Source: Nannocystis punicea
Lineage (GTDB): Bacteria; Myxococcota_A; Polyangia; Nannocystales; Nannocystaceae
NCBI RefSeq assembly: GCF_026965555.1
Contig: NZ_CP114040.1
Location: 11,920,001-11,984,000 of the forward strand
Length of the DNA stretch: 64,000 bases
Direction: 5' to 3'
Each line of letters opens with the position of its first letter. Position 1 is the first letter of the stretch. Position numbers and translations under genes: made by a program. The notes beneath the pieces are model-generated. The model saw only the letters and a list, made by a program, of their open reading frames with translations. It was not told the DNA's origin and searched no databases. Shown piece by piece: positions 45,861 through 57,893 of the stretch.

Positions 45861-47648
45861 ATGACGGTCGGAGGCCAGAGTGGCGAAGTGATCCCGCAGG
45901 ACCTGATCCTGCGCGACGCCGGGGCGAACCCGGCGGCGGTCGCCGAGGCGGTGCGAGCGATGACGGGCCTAGAGGCCCCGGCCGCCGCCGAGCTGGTGGC
46001 CCGCACGCCGAGCGCGATCCGGACCCGGATCGCCCCTGCCCTGGCCGAGGCCCTGCGCGTCAAGCTCGTCGCCGCCGGCGCGACTGTCGAGCTCCGGCCG
46101 CACGGCGCAGCGCCGGCGCCCGAGTTTTTCGACGTGTATCTGCAGGACAAGGGCGACAGCAAGATAGGCGTGGTGCGGGCGCTGAAGATGATGACGGGGC
46201 TCGGCCTGCGCGAGGCGGTCGAGCTGGTCGACGACGCGCCGTGCCTGGTGCGCCGCCGCGTCCCGCAAGACGAGGCCGAGGCGCTGCGCCACGAGTTGGT
46301 CGAGGCCGGCGCGATCGTCGAGGTCCGCGCGCACGAGAGCAGCGCGCCCCCGGAGCGCACGGCCAGCGGCGAGGCGGCGGTGACGTGGGGCGCGACGACC
46401 AGCGAGCCGACGGCGAAGCGAGCGAGCGAGCCGATCACGGGCTTCGCGGTGGTGCTGCATCACTTCGGCACGCGCAAGCTCGACGTGGTCAAGGCGATCC
46501 GCGACTTCACCGGGCTCGGCCTCAAGGACGCCAAGGACCTGGCCGAGTCGACCGAGGTGGTGCTCAAGCAGGGCATGAGCGAGCCGGAGGCGCGGTCGTT
46601 CGCGCAGGCGCTCTCGGGCGTCGACGCGAGCGTGTCGGTCCGCGGCGCCGCGGCGACGACCCCGTCGCCGGTAGGCGGATCGGGCGGTGACGGCTCCGAG
46701 GTCGTCCTGCACCACTTCGGGACGCGCAAGATCGACGTCATCAAGCTCATCCGCGAGGCGACCGCGCTCGGGCTCAAGGAGGCCAAGGACCTGTCCGAGT
46801 CGACCGACGTGGTGATCAAGAGCGGCATGCGCGAGGACGAGGCGCAGAAGCTCGCGCGGGCGCTCGCGGTCGTCGGCGCGCGCGTGTCGGTCCGCGGCGC
46901 GCCCGCGCCGGAGCCGGAGCGGTCGAACCTTCCCGAGCCGAGCGTGGGGTACGGGGTGGTGCTGCGGTCCCACGGCAGCAACAAGATCAGCGTCATCAAG
47001 ATCATCCGCGAGGCCACGAACCTCGGGCTCAAGGAGGCCAAGGACCTGGCGGAGTCGACCGACGTGATGATCAAGGACGGTCTGAGCGGGAGCGAGGCGC
47101 AGGCGCTCGCGCAGTCGCTGACGGCCATCGGCGCGCGGGTCGAGGTCCGCAGCCCGGCGTGGACGGACGACTCGGAGGCAGACGCGGACGACGGCCCCTA
47201 CTCCACTGCGCCGCTCGACGTGATCCTCGGCGCCTGCGGGCCGCAGAAGATCGCGGTGATCAAGGTGATCCGCGAGGAGCTCGGCTGCGGGCTCAAAGAA
47301 GCCAAGGACCTGTCCGAAACGCCAGGTGCGGTGCTGCGCGAGGGCCTCCGCCGCGCCGAGGCCGAGGAGCTGGCGCGCAAGCTGACCGCGCTCGGGGCCG
47401 CGGTCGAGCTGCGCGAGATGTGGCGCCGCGCCGAGCCGGCCGAGGTCGACGTGTTCCTGCAGAGCCACGGGCCCAACAAGATCTCCGTGATCAAGGAGGT
47501 GCGGGCGCTGACCGGCCTCGGGCTCAAGGACGCCAAGGACCTGGTCGAGGCCGCGCCGACGCTGATCAAGCAGAAGGTCGAGCTGGCGACCGCGAGGCAG
47601 CTGCAGGCCGTCCTCGCCGAGGTCGGGGCGGAGGTCGAGCTGCGCTGA
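45861..47648 (+). CDS. Protein of seven tandem L7/L12 C-terminal-like domains
   Basis: 595 aa from ATG 45861, with GGAGGTCGAG upstream. The whole protein is repeats of the ribosomal L7/L12 C-terminal fold, about 67 residues each: 14-79 (degenerate), 90-157, 196-262, 280-346, 364-430, 452-518, 529-595. Copies share xxVxLxxxG-xxKIxVIKxIRE-T-LGL(K/R)(E/D)A-DL-E-...-EA-xLA--L--xGA-VEVR, including the GLGLKEAKDL helix that binds elongation factors in true L7/L12. The N-terminal dimerisation domain of L7/L12 is missing, so this is not the ribosomal protein. Linkers are acidic or Pro/Ser-rich. It could dock translation GTPases or act as a scaffold; no experiment is implied. No signal peptide. Confidence 0.9.
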   Translation: MTVGGQSGEVIPQDLILRDAGANPAAVAEAVRAMTGLEAPAAAELVARTPSAIRTRIAPALAEALRVKLVAAGATVELRPHGAAPAPEFFDVYLQDKGDSKIGVVRALKMMTGLGLREAVELVDDAPCLVRRRVPQDEAEALRHELVEAGAIVEVRAHESSAPPERTASGEAAVTWGATTSEPTAKRASEPITGFAVVLHHFGTRKLDVVKAIRDFTGLGLKDAKDLAESTEVVLKQGMSEPEARSFAQALSGVDASVSVRGAAATTPSPVGGSGGDGSEVVLHHFGTRKIDVIKLIREATALGLKEAKDLSESTDVVIKSGMREDEAQKLARALAVVGARVSVRGAPAPEPERSNLPEPSVGYGVVLRSHGSNKISVIKIIREATNLGLKEAKDLAESTDVMIKDGLSGSEAQALAQSLTAIGARVEVRSPAWTDDSEADADDGPYSTAPLDVILGACGPQKIAVIKVIREELGCGLKEAKDLSETPGAVLREGLRRAEAEELARKLTALGAAVELREMWRRAEPAEVDVFLQSHGPNKISVIKEVRALTGLGLKDAKDLVEAAPTLIKQKVELATARQLQAVLAEVGAEVELR

Positions 47649-47752
47649 CGCGGCGGGTGTCGCCGCCTCGCCCGGGCCGCCACCCGAGATCGAAGATTCG
47701 CGTGCTTGACAGCCGGATTGCGCCTGGAGATGCTGCTCCGGCGTGGTTTGAC

Positions 47753-48943
47753 ATGTCTACTTCTTCGGCGCTCCGTCGGTCCTCGTTCTCTGCCCTGCTT
47801 TGCCTGTCTGCCTGCGGACCCGCGGAAGATCGCGGCACCGACGGCGAACCGGCGACGCCGGGGACCGGCGTGATGACGCTTCCCGGCGCGAGCACGGGGA
47901 CGGGCACGAGCACGGGTGAGCCGACGACCGGCGATGGCACCGCGACCGCGGGCGAGGACACGTCGGCGGTGTCGAGCGAGCCGCCGCCGACGAGCACGAC
48001 GACCGGCGGCGGGGCCAAGTTCGACGTCGGCGCGCGGGCCGACGCGGCCGGGCCGTGCGAGGAGTTCGACGTCACGCCGATGCCGCAGCGGCCGAACGTG
48101 GCGCTGGTGCTCGACTACTCGAGCTCGATGCAGCAGTCCCTCGGCGACAAGACGCGCTGGGCGGTGCTGTGGGAGGCGGTCGACTTCCTGATCGACGGCT
48201 GGGACGCGCAGCTGAACCTGGGGATGATGCTGTTCCCCGACCTCGACATCTCGATGAACGCGACCAACTCGTGCGTCACCGAGGACTTCGAGGTGCCGGT
48301 GGCGCCGATGAACGGGGCCGACATCCTGGCGGTGCTGCCCGGCCCCGACCACGATCCGCCGGGCAACACGCCGACCCGCGCGGGCGTGCTGGTGGCCGCG
48401 GCCCACCTCGAGACCCTCGACCCGGCGATCCCTCGCGCCATCTTCCTCGTCACCGACGGCGACGCGCTGTGCGGCCCCGACCAGTGGGAGGAGCTGACCG
48501 ACGAGGGCGTGGACGAGGTGATCGGGGAGATCTACACGCAGCGCAACATCCCGACCTATGTGATCGGCCTGGCCGCCCAGGGCAGCAGCTTCATCGCCCA
48601 CCTGAACGAGATGGGCCTCGCCGGCGGCCGCCCCGATCCGGCGGCGGACCACGACTACTACCCCGGCGACGACCAGGCCAGCCTCCAGGCGGCGTTCGAG
48701 CAGGTGGTGATCGACGTCATCACCTGCACGCTCGACCTCGAGGAGGCGCCGCCCGACCCGACGCTGTTCAAGGTCAGCGTCGACGGCGTCGAGTACACCT
48801 TCGTGCCCGACTGCGGCCAGGGCGACGGCTGGACGTTCGTGCCCGACACGATGAACCAGCAGATCGAGCTGTGCGGGGTCGCCTGCACCGCGTTCAAGGC
48901 CGGGGCGTCGTTCCACGCCAAGCAGTATTGCCTGAACGGGTGA
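47753..48943 (+). CDS. von Willebrand factor A-domain lipoprotein
   Basis: 396 aa from ATG 47753; the frame is open earlier only across the previous gene. Lipobox LSAC (Cys21), a Thr/Gly/Ser/Glu linker to about residue 90, then a vWA domain with MIDAS motif DYSSSM (DxSxS), later TNSCV and LVTDGDA (third metal Asp). The C-terminal part has paired Cys (CTLDLEE, DCGQGDG, CGVACTAF). Surface-anchored metal-dependent adhesion is the usual role of such proteins; the ligand is unknown. Separated from the next gene by a palindrome at the shared 3' end. Confidence 0.9.
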   Translation: MSTSSALRRSSFSALLCLSACGPAEDRGTDGEPATPGTGVMTLPGASTGTGTSTGEPTTGDGTATAGEDTSAVSSEPPPTSTTTGGGAKFDVGARADAAGPCEEFDVTPMPQRPNVALVLDYSSSMQQSLGDKTRWAVLWEAVDFLIDGWDAQLNLGMMLFPDLDISMNATNSCVTEDFEVPVAPMNGADILAVLPGPDHDPPGNTPTRAGVLVAAAHLETLDPAIPRAIFLVTDGDALCGPDQWEELTDEGVDEVIGEIYTQRNIPTYVIGLAAQGSSFIAHLNEMGLAGGRPDPAADHDYYPGDDQASLQAAFEQVVIDVITCTLDLEEAPPDPTLFKVSVDGVEYTFVPDCGQGDGWTFVPDTMNQQIELCGVACTAFKAGASFHAKQYCLNG

Positions 48944-48951
48944 GCCGAGGA

Positions 48952-48965
48952 TGTCTTGAAGGACA
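48952..48965. other. TGTCC-N4-GGACA palindrome, one mismatch
   Basis: TGTCT-TGAA-GGACA in the 48-bp gap between two convergent genes (stops 48943 and 48992). Confidence 0.65.
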
Positions 48966-48991
48966 GGTGATCGGAGACTTAGCGACCTGGC

Positions 48992-49312
48992 CTAACGGGC
49001 AGGTGCGGCGGCCATCGCGGAGGCGTGGTCCTCGACCAGCGCGACCAGGCGCGACAGGCCGAGCTTGCGCACCAGCACGGCCGGCCGCGAGCGCGAGCGC
49101 AGCAGGCGGCGGGTGGTCTGGACCGCGCCGTGGCTGTTCACGTCGGTGACGATGACGACGAGGTCGCTGCGGTCGACGAGCCGCTCGAGCTCGAGCGAGG
49201 CGTGACCCCGCATGTAGCCGGTGTGGTGCTCCAGCTCGTGGCCCATCGCGCGTACCGCCCGCTGGTAGCTCTGTTCGCTCCGGTCGAGACCGCCGACGAT
49301 GCCCACGCGCAT
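48992..49312 (-). CDS. DUF2325 protein
   Basis: 106 aa from ATG 49312 (MRVGIVGGLDR), the usual family start; an ATG at 49330 adds six residues (MKYCCA). The protein matches DUF2325: Rossmann-like VGIVGGLDRSEQSY, HHTGYMRGH, LVVIVTDVNSHGAVQ. The family is uncharacterised; members are small, cytoplasmic and sometimes metal-linked through Cys/His residues, of which only His are clear here. The upstream 15 bp are unusually A/T-rich, with no strong Shine-Dalgarno. Confidence 0.85.
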   Translation of the reverse strand: MRVGIVGGLDRSEQSYQRAVRAMGHELEHHTGYMRGHASLELERLVDRSDLVVIVTDVNSHGAVQTTRRLLRSRSRPAVLVRKLGLSRLVALVEDHASAMAAAPAR

Positions 49313-49439
49313 GGCACAACAGTATTTCATTAAAATGGAATTTTCAAGCTGCTGAACTCCGCCGATCGTCGGGGCGAAGGCGGCGCCCAGGCGGCCGGCG
49401 CGGCCGTATGGGGCCAATTCGGCGCCCGTAACAGCGATC

Positions 49440-49498
49440 GCGGAAATTTCGAGCGAGCTCAACAGGCTCCATGGCACGAGAGAAATTTCCGCTATTCT
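49440..49498 (+). promoter_or_regulatory. Promoter with inverted GCGGAAATTTC pair
   Basis: 11-bp arms 49440-49450 and 49482-49492 are exact reverse complements 31 bp apart; each contains palindromic GAAATTTC. The right arm abuts TATTCT (49493-49498). It looks like a repressor site next to a promoter reading into the small ORF at 49528. Confidence 0.5.
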
Positions 49499-49527
49499 GA
49501 AAACGTGCGTTCCCCCGCCCCCACGCC

Positions 49528-49611
49528 ATGCTGACCCTGCTGCTCGTGAGCCTCTGGCGCGCCCACTGGCGCCGCCGCCGCGCTGCCGCCGCCGCGCTGC
49601 CGGCGGTGTGA
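49528..49611 (+). CDS. Possible 27-aa microprotein
   Basis: ATG 49528 to TGA 49609-49611. A hydrophobic start (MLTLLLVSLW), Arg cluster (HWRRRR), then AAAAALPAV. All codons but one end in G or C, as in real genes here. It lies about 30 nt after the TATTCT box, without a Shine-Dalgarno. It could be a small membrane peptide or leader peptide, or chance. Confidence 0.35.
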   Translation: MLTLLLVSLWRAHWRRRRAAAAALPAV

Positions 49612-49649
49612 GGCGTGGGAACGCGCGCGGGCTCCTCCGACTGCGGTCC

Positions 49650-52349
49650 TCAGCGACGGCCTCGCGGGCGCTCCTCCTCGGCTTCGCGCGCGCAGGCGGC
49701 GGTGAGGGCGGCGAGGTCGGCCTTGCGCGCGTCGTCCTTCGCGCCGGCGCGGGCGTCGAGCTGCAGCGAGCAGGCACGCTCGTGCTCACCGGCGGCGAGG
49801 AGCAGGCGGGCCAGCTCCAGGGCGGCCAGCGAGCGCGACTCGACCTGACCTTTCACACCTGTCGTATCGGCCAGCACGCGCTCGAACCACAGGCGCGCGG
49901 CGGGGAGGTCGTTCGCCGCGGCCGCGAGCTGGCCGGCGCGCACGGCGATCGGGGCGATCGCGGAGTTCCTGGGCCCGCCGTTGGCCTCGTAGACAGTGAC
50001 CGCGCGGGCGAGCAACGTGCGGGCCTCGGCGGCAGGTACGAGCGCGGCCAGGCCCACCAGCGCCTCGCTGAAGTAATAGGCGTGCGTGGTGGTGGCGCTG
50101 CTGCCGAGGGCGACCGCGCGGGTGAACTCGGCCAGCGCCGCCGCCGACTGGCCGCGCGCCGCGTGGAGCTTGGCCAGCCCGGTCAGCGGCTGCAGGAGGT
50201 GCGAGTGATCGGGCCCGTACAGCTCCTCCATCAGCGCGAGGGCGCGGGCGTAGTGCTCGGCGGCCGCGTCGAGCTCGCCCGCGCGGTGCTCGATCTCCGC
50301 GAGGCTCGCCAGCGGGTGCGCGACCAGCAGGTGGTTCTCGCCGAGCAGCTCGGAGAACAGCGCGAGGGCGCGGACGAACTGCTCGCGCGCCTCCTCGAGG
50401 CGGCCGAACCGCTCGTGCAAGATCCCCAGGTTGTGGTGGACGACCGCGAGCAGCGGATCCGGCGGGCCGGGGATCCGTCCGAGCAGCTCGAGGGTGCGCG
50501 TGTAGTGCTCGCGGGCCGGCGCGTCGCCGTCGGCGCGACCATGGACGACGCCGAGGTTGTTGTGCAGGAGCGCCGCGACCTGCACGTCGCCGGCGCGCTC
50601 CACCAGCGCTTCGGCCACCGGCTGGTCGTCGAGGGCGAACGCGAGCCGGCCCTGGATCTCGCCGACGACGAAGATCCGCTTGGCCGCGGCCTCGGCGGCC
50701 ACGACGTCGAGGCCGTGGACGATGGCGGTGCGCATCGCCAGAGTCAGGGCGGCCTCGGCCTCGTAGGCGCGCGCGAGGCCCATGAGCAGGCTGCCCTCGC
50801 GCAAGGCGGCCTCGGCGATGAGCGGCGGGTAGTGCAGCTCGTCCGCGACCGCGCGGACCTCCCGTGCGAGCTGCAGCCCCTCGGTGTACTGGCCGGTGGT
50901 CTCGAGGGCGGCCGCCCGCGCGAGTTGAGCGCGCCGCGTCTCGACCCGGGCAGCGGTATGCGGATCGGCGGGCGGGGCGACTGCGGCCAGCAGCGCGTCG
51001 GCGTCGGCGCACGACTCGAGGCTCGGCAGCGCGGCGGTGGCCTGCACCGCCTTCTCGAGGATCGAGCGGTCGGCGGCGATGAACACGTCGACCAGCGCGG
51101 CCAGGTAGTCGCGACTGCGGGCCAGGCAGGCGGTGCGGCGGTCGAACAGCGAGGTCGACTGCGAGCCGCCGGCGTGGGCCTCGCACGCCTGCGTACGGCC
51201 CTCGGTCCACGCGAGCGCGTAGGCGTCGAGGCGGTCGTGGGCGCGGCGCCAGGTGTCGGCCGCGAACGGCGAGCCGGTGGCGACGAAGGCCTGCTCCGCC
51301 GCGGCCGCGCGGGCCTCGTCCCACACGCCCGCGAGCTCGACCGCGGCGCCCTCGCACTGCGTCGCCGCGTCGTCGCGCTGCGACAGCGCGAGCGCGTAGC
51401 TGCCGGCCGCGGCCGCGCCGGCCACCGCGGCGATGCCGGCGACGCGGAGCATCGTCTTTCGCGGGTCGCGCTCGAGGACGTCGAGCATGTGCGCGAGGTC
51501 GGGCCAGCGCATCCTCGCCGTCGGCGCCAGGCTGCGGACGATGATGCGGAAGATCCGCTTCGGCACCCTCGAGTCGCGCGGCGGCGGCGGCACGACCCCG
51601 CGCCGGACCTCGCGCTTGATCTCCTCCCACGTCGACCCGCGGAACGGGCGCGAGCCGTACAGCGCCTCGTAGAGGGTGATGCCGAAGCTGAACTGATCGG
51701 AGGCCGGGCCGACGACCTCCTCGCCGAAGTGCTGCTCGGGCGACATGTACGCCGGCGTGCCGAGGGCCTTGCCCGCGCGGGTGAGGCGGACATCGAGGAT
51801 GTCGCCGCGGCCGGTCTGGTCGGGGCGGTTCGACGGTTGCGTCGACATCCGCGACAGGCCGGGCTCGACCTCGGCGTGGACCAGGCCGAAGTCGAGGACG
51901 CGCGGGCGGCCGTCGGCGCTGACGAGGACGTTGTCGGGCTTGAAGTCGCGGTGGACCAGGCCGGCCGCGTGGGCCGCCGCGAGGCCGCGCCCGGCCGCGA
52001 TCACGGTGCGCAGCACCAGCGGCCACGGGCGCCGCTCGAGGCGCTGCCACGTCCTCAGCGTCTGGCCCTGGACGTACTCCATGGCGACGTAGATCTCGTC
52101 GCAGTGTTCGCCGGCCTGGTAGACCTGCACGACGTTGGGATGGGACAGGCGGGCGAGGGCCTGGGCCTCGCGGAGCATGCGGGTCCGGACCTCGCGGCTG
52201 TCGAAGTGTCGCCGCGACAGGACCTTGAGCGCGACCTCTCGCGCGAGCGCGGCGTCGTGGGCGGCGTAGACGATGCCCATGCTGCCCTCGCCGAGTTTGC
52301 GCAGCACGACGAACGGGCCGATCTCGGCAGGTGTCGCCCCCTCGGTCAT
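49650..52349 (-). CDS. Ser/Thr protein kinase with TPR tail, third in operon
   Basis: 899 aa from ATG 52349; the open frame continues upstream through the end of the previous gene in another register. Kinase domain about 10-310: GEGSMG, Lys42 in VALK, VHRDFKPDN (HRD about 133-135), LDFGLV, AYMSPEQHFG. A membrane segment follows (about 325-345, VAGIAAVAGAAAAGSYALAL), then the region CEAHAGGSQSTSLFDRRTACLAR shared by all these kinases, and TPR repeats (LLHNNLGVVHGRADGD, VVHHNLGILHERFG). It begins 49 bp after the preceding kinase stop, last of a four-gene operon. A receptor-type kinase; the signal is unknown. Confidence 0.94.
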   Translation of the reverse strand: MTEGATPAEIGPFVVLRKLGEGSMGIVYAAHDAALAREVALKVLSRRHFDSREVRTRMLREAQALARLSHPNVVQVYQAGEHCDEIYVAMEYVQGQTLRTWQRLERRPWPLVLRTVIAAGRGLAAAHAAGLVHRDFKPDNVLVSADGRPRVLDFGLVHAEVEPGLSRMSTQPSNRPDQTGRGDILDVRLTRAGKALGTPAYMSPEQHFGEEVVGPASDQFSFGITLYEALYGSRPFRGSTWEEIKREVRRGVVPPPPRDSRVPKRIFRIIVRSLAPTARMRWPDLAHMLDVLERDPRKTMLRVAGIAAVAGAAAAGSYALALSQRDDAATQCEGAAVELAGVWDEARAAAAEQAFVATGSPFAADTWRRAHDRLDAYALAWTEGRTQACEAHAGGSQSTSLFDRRTACLARSRDYLAALVDVFIAADRSILEKAVQATAALPSLESCADADALLAAVAPPADPHTAARVETRRAQLARAAALETTGQYTEGLQLAREVRAVADELHYPPLIAEAALREGSLLMGLARAYEAEAALTLAMRTAIVHGLDVVAAEAAAKRIFVVGEIQGRLAFALDDQPVAEALVERAGDVQVAALLHNNLGVVHGRADGDAPAREHYTRTLELLGRIPGPPDPLLAVVHHNLGILHERFGRLEEAREQFVRALALFSELLGENHLLVAHPLASLAEIEHRAGELDAAAEHYARALALMEELYGPDHSHLLQPLTGLAKLHAARGQSAAALAEFTRAVALGSSATTTHAYYFSEALVGLAALVPAAEARTLLARAVTVYEANGGPRNSAIAPIAVRAGQLAAAANDLPAARLWFERVLADTTGVKGQVESRSLAALELARLLLAAGEHERACSLQLDARAGAKDDARKADLAALTAACAREAEEERPRGRR

Positions 52350-52398
52350 ATCCGAAGGCCGAGAGCATACCCGATCGCCCGCGCGTGAACGCCGGGGC

Positions 52399-55101
52399 TC
52401 AATGGCCGCAGGCGGCCGCGAGCGCGTCCAGCTCGGTGTTCGCGTCGCCCGGTGCAGCGCGGGCTGCGAGCGACAAGGCGCAGGCGCGCTGGCGCTCGCC
52501 GGCGTCGAGGAGGATGCGGGCGAGGCCCAGCGCGGCCAGCGAGCGCGATTCGAGCTGGTCTTTCGGACCTGTCGCATCGGACAGGACGCGCTCGAACCAT
52601 CGACGCGCCGCCGGCAGGTCGTTCGCGGCGGCCGCGAGCTGACCGGCGCGCGCGGCCACGGGGACGATCGCGGGGTTCTTCGGCCCGCCGTCGGCCTCGT
52701 AGACGGTGACTGCGCGGGCCAGCAGGGCGCGGGCCTCGGCCCGGTCGACGCCGGTGACGGCCTCGGCGAGGCCGACCAGTGCTTCGGCGTACATCGAATG
52801 AGTGGAGCCGAGCCGCTCGCCGATGGCGACTGCGCGGCGGAACTCGGCCCTGGCGGTGTCGAGCGAGCCGCGGCCGAGCGCCACGTTGCCGAGGCCGACC
52901 AATGGGTGCAGCAGGTAGAAGTGGTGCTCTCCGTACGTCGCCTCCATCAGCGCCAGCTGGCGGCGATAGCCGGCGGCCGCCTCGTCGCGGCGGCCCTGCA
53001 ACAGGTCGACGTCGGCGACGCCGCCGAGCGGGTGCACGACATACGGGTGCTTCTCGCCGAGCAGTTCGGTGACCACTGCGACGGCCTGCGCGTAGTGCTT
53101 GCGCGCGTCGTCGAGCCGGCCCTGGCTGCGGTACAGGCCGCCGAGGTTGTGATGCGCCATCACGATCAGCGGATCGGGGCCGTCGCTGCGGCCGCCGAAC
53201 AGCTCCATCGAGCGCAGGTAGTGGAGGCGCGCGCGGTCGTCGGTGACGTCGCGCGCGTAGACCACGCCGAGGTTGTTGTGCAGGAGGCCGCCGATCCGGC
53301 CGTCGTCGCCGGCGCGCTCCATGAGCGCCTCGGCGAGCGCCTCGGCGTCCAGCGCGACCTCGCGACGTCCCTGCCGCTCACCGACGACGAAGATCCGCTT
53401 GGCCACGGCCTCCGCTGCGACCGCGTCGAGGCCGTGCACCAGCCCCTCGCGCATCGCCCGGGTCAGCGCGGCCTCGGCCTCGGCGTCGCGCGCCAGCTCC
53501 ATCAACAGGCTGCCCTCGCGCAGCGCGACCTCGGCGGTGAGCGGCGGGAAATGCAGCCCCTCGGCCGCCGCTCCGACCTCACGGGCGAGGCTCAGGGCCG
53601 CGGTGAATTGGCCGGTGTTCTCGAGGGCGGTGGCGCGGGCGAGCTGAGCGCGGCGGGCCTCGACCTCGGCGGCGACGTCCGGATCGTCGGGCGGGGCGAC
53701 GGCGGCCAGCAGGGCGTCGGCGTCGGCGCACGAGGCGAGGCTTGCCAGCGCCGCGACGGCCTGCACGGCATTCTCGACGACGGAGCGGTCGGCGGCGAGG
53801 AGCACGTCGACCAGCGCCGACAGCTCGGCGCGACGGCGGGCCAGACAGGCGGTGCGGCGGTCGAACAGCGAGGTCGACTGAGAACCACTCGCGTGGGCCT
53901 CGCAGGCCTGCGTGCGGCCCTCCGTCCACGCGAGCGCGTAGGCGTCGAGGCGGGCGTCGACCCGGCGCCACGCGTCGGCGGCGAGCGGCGAGGCCGTGGC
54001 GACGAAGGCCTGCTCCGCGGCGGCGGCGCGCTCGTCGTCCCACACGCCCGCGAGCTCGGCAGCGGCGCCCGTGCATTGCGTCGAGGCCTCTTGCTGCGAC
54101 AGCGCGAGCACGTAGCTGCCGGCCGCGGCTGCACCGGCGACCGCGACGATCCCGGCGACTCGCAGCACCGTCCTCCGTGGGTCGCGCTCGAGCGCGCCGA
54201 GCATGTGCTCGAGGCTCGGCCAGCGCAGCTCGGGCGTCGGCGCGAGGCTGCGGGCGATGATGCGGAAGATCCGCCCGGGCACCGTCGAGTCGCGCGGCGG
54301 CGGCACCACCCCGCTTCGCACCTTCTGCTTCAGCTCTTCCCAGCTCGCGGCGAGGAAGGGCCGCACGCCGTAGAGCGCCTCGTAGAGGGTGACGCCGAAG
54401 CTGAACTGATCCGACGCCGGCTCGATCGCGCCGCCCATGTGTTGCTCGGGCGACATGTACGTGGGCGTCCCGACGAGCATGCCGGTGCGGGTCAATCGAT
54501 CGCCGAGCGGCTCCTCTTCGGGCTCATCGACGGGCTGCAGCTGGGTCGACGCCTGCGACAGCGACATCGACGCGGCTTCCTCCGAGGAGGGCTCGACCGA
54601 TCTGGTGGCCACGGCGGGATCGCCGGTGTGGACCAGTCCGAAGTCGACCACGCGCGCGCGACCGTCTTCGCCGACGAGCACGTTGTCCGGCTTGAAGTCG
54701 CGGTGAACCAGACCGGCGGCGTGAGCCGCAGCGAGGCCCCGTCCGGCCGCGATCACCGTGCGCAGCACGAGTCGCCACGGGCGCTTCTCCGCCCGCAACC
54801 ACGACCGCAGCGTCTGGCCGTGGACGTACTCCATGGCGACGTAGATCTCGTCGTCGTGCACGCCGACCTGATAGACCTGCACGACGTTGGGGTGGGACAG
54901 GCGCGCGAGCGCTTGCGCCTCGCGGAGCATGCGAGCGCGGACCTGGCGGCTGTCGAAGTGCCGCCGCGACAGGACCTTGAGCGCGACCTCTCGCGCCAGC
55001 GCGGCGTCGTGGGCGGCGTAGACGATGCCCATGCTGCCCTCGCCGAGCTTGCGCAGGACGACGAAGGGGCCGATCTTGGCGGAGTCTTCACCCTCGATCA
55101 C
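52399..55101 (-). CDS. Ser/Thr protein kinase with TPR tail, second in operon
   Basis: 900 aa from GTG 55101 (encoding the start of IEGEDSAKIGPF); no ATG fits the alignment with its paralogues. Complete kinase motifs (GEGSMG, VALK, HRDFKPDN, VDFGLV, TYMSPEQHMG) with an extended acidic/Ser insert after DFG (SVEPSSEEAASMSLSQ), which may be a phosphorylation-rich activation segment. Membrane helix about 335-355, then the shared CEAHASGSQ region and TPRs. 46 bp separate it from the upstream kinase and 49 bp from the downstream one. Its 3' codons carry TGTCG-CATC-GGACA, one base from the palindrome family. Confidence 0.93.
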   Translation of the reverse strand: MIEGEDSAKIGPFVVLRKLGEGSMGIVYAAHDAALAREVALKVLSRRHFDSRQVRARMLREAQALARLSHPNVVQVYQVGVHDDEIYVAMEYVHGQTLRSWLRAEKRPWRLVLRTVIAAGRGLAAAHAAGLVHRDFKPDNVLVGEDGRARVVDFGLVHTGDPAVATRSVEPSSEEAASMSLSQASTQLQPVDEPEEEPLGDRLTRTGMLVGTPTYMSPEQHMGGAIEPASDQFSFGVTLYEALYGVRPFLAASWEELKQKVRSGVVPPPRDSTVPGRIFRIIARSLAPTPELRWPSLEHMLGALERDPRRTVLRVAGIVAVAGAAAAGSYVLALSQQEASTQCTGAAAELAGVWDDERAAAAEQAFVATASPLAADAWRRVDARLDAYALAWTEGRTQACEAHASGSQSTSLFDRRTACLARRRAELSALVDVLLAADRSVVENAVQAVAALASLASCADADALLAAVAPPDDPDVAAEVEARRAQLARATALENTGQFTAALSLAREVGAAAEGLHFPPLTAEVALREGSLLMELARDAEAEAALTRAMREGLVHGLDAVAAEAVAKRIFVVGERQGRREVALDAEALAEALMERAGDDGRIGGLLHNNLGVVYARDVTDDRARLHYLRSMELFGGRSDGPDPLIVMAHHNLGGLYRSQGRLDDARKHYAQAVAVVTELLGEKHPYVVHPLGGVADVDLLQGRRDEAAAGYRRQLALMEATYGEHHFYLLHPLVGLGNVALGRGSLDTARAEFRRAVAIGERLGSTHSMYAEALVGLAEAVTGVDRAEARALLARAVTVYEADGGPKNPAIVPVAARAGQLAAAANDLPAARRWFERVLSDATGPKDQLESRSLAALGLARILLDAGERQRACALSLAARAAPGDANTELDALAAACGH

Positions 55102-55147
55102 GAAGTATCCCGGCGTTCGAGGTCGAGAGCGTAGCCGCGAGCGCCGC

Positions 55148-57889
<2,742 letters not shown>

Positions 57890-57893
57890 CCCT

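Larger units (their letters stand above)
49313..49649. other. AT-rich intergenic region with operator-like repeats
   Basis: 337 bp, far more AT-rich than the rest near 49320-49345 and 49440-49505. It holds an inverted pair of GCGGAAATTTC (49440-49450 and 49482-49492), a TATTCT candidate -10 box at 49493-49498 and a possible 27-codon ORF. Confidence 0.55.

Noticed and set aside
47293..47330. TGTCC-like sequences inside the L7/L12 repeat gene
   Set aside because: They come from the conserved codons for KDLSE and lack the paired GGACA at N4.
49618..52388. Antisense frames over the tandem kinases as extra genes
   Set aside because: They mirror the kinase codons in every paralogue, as expected of shadows in GC-rich DNA.
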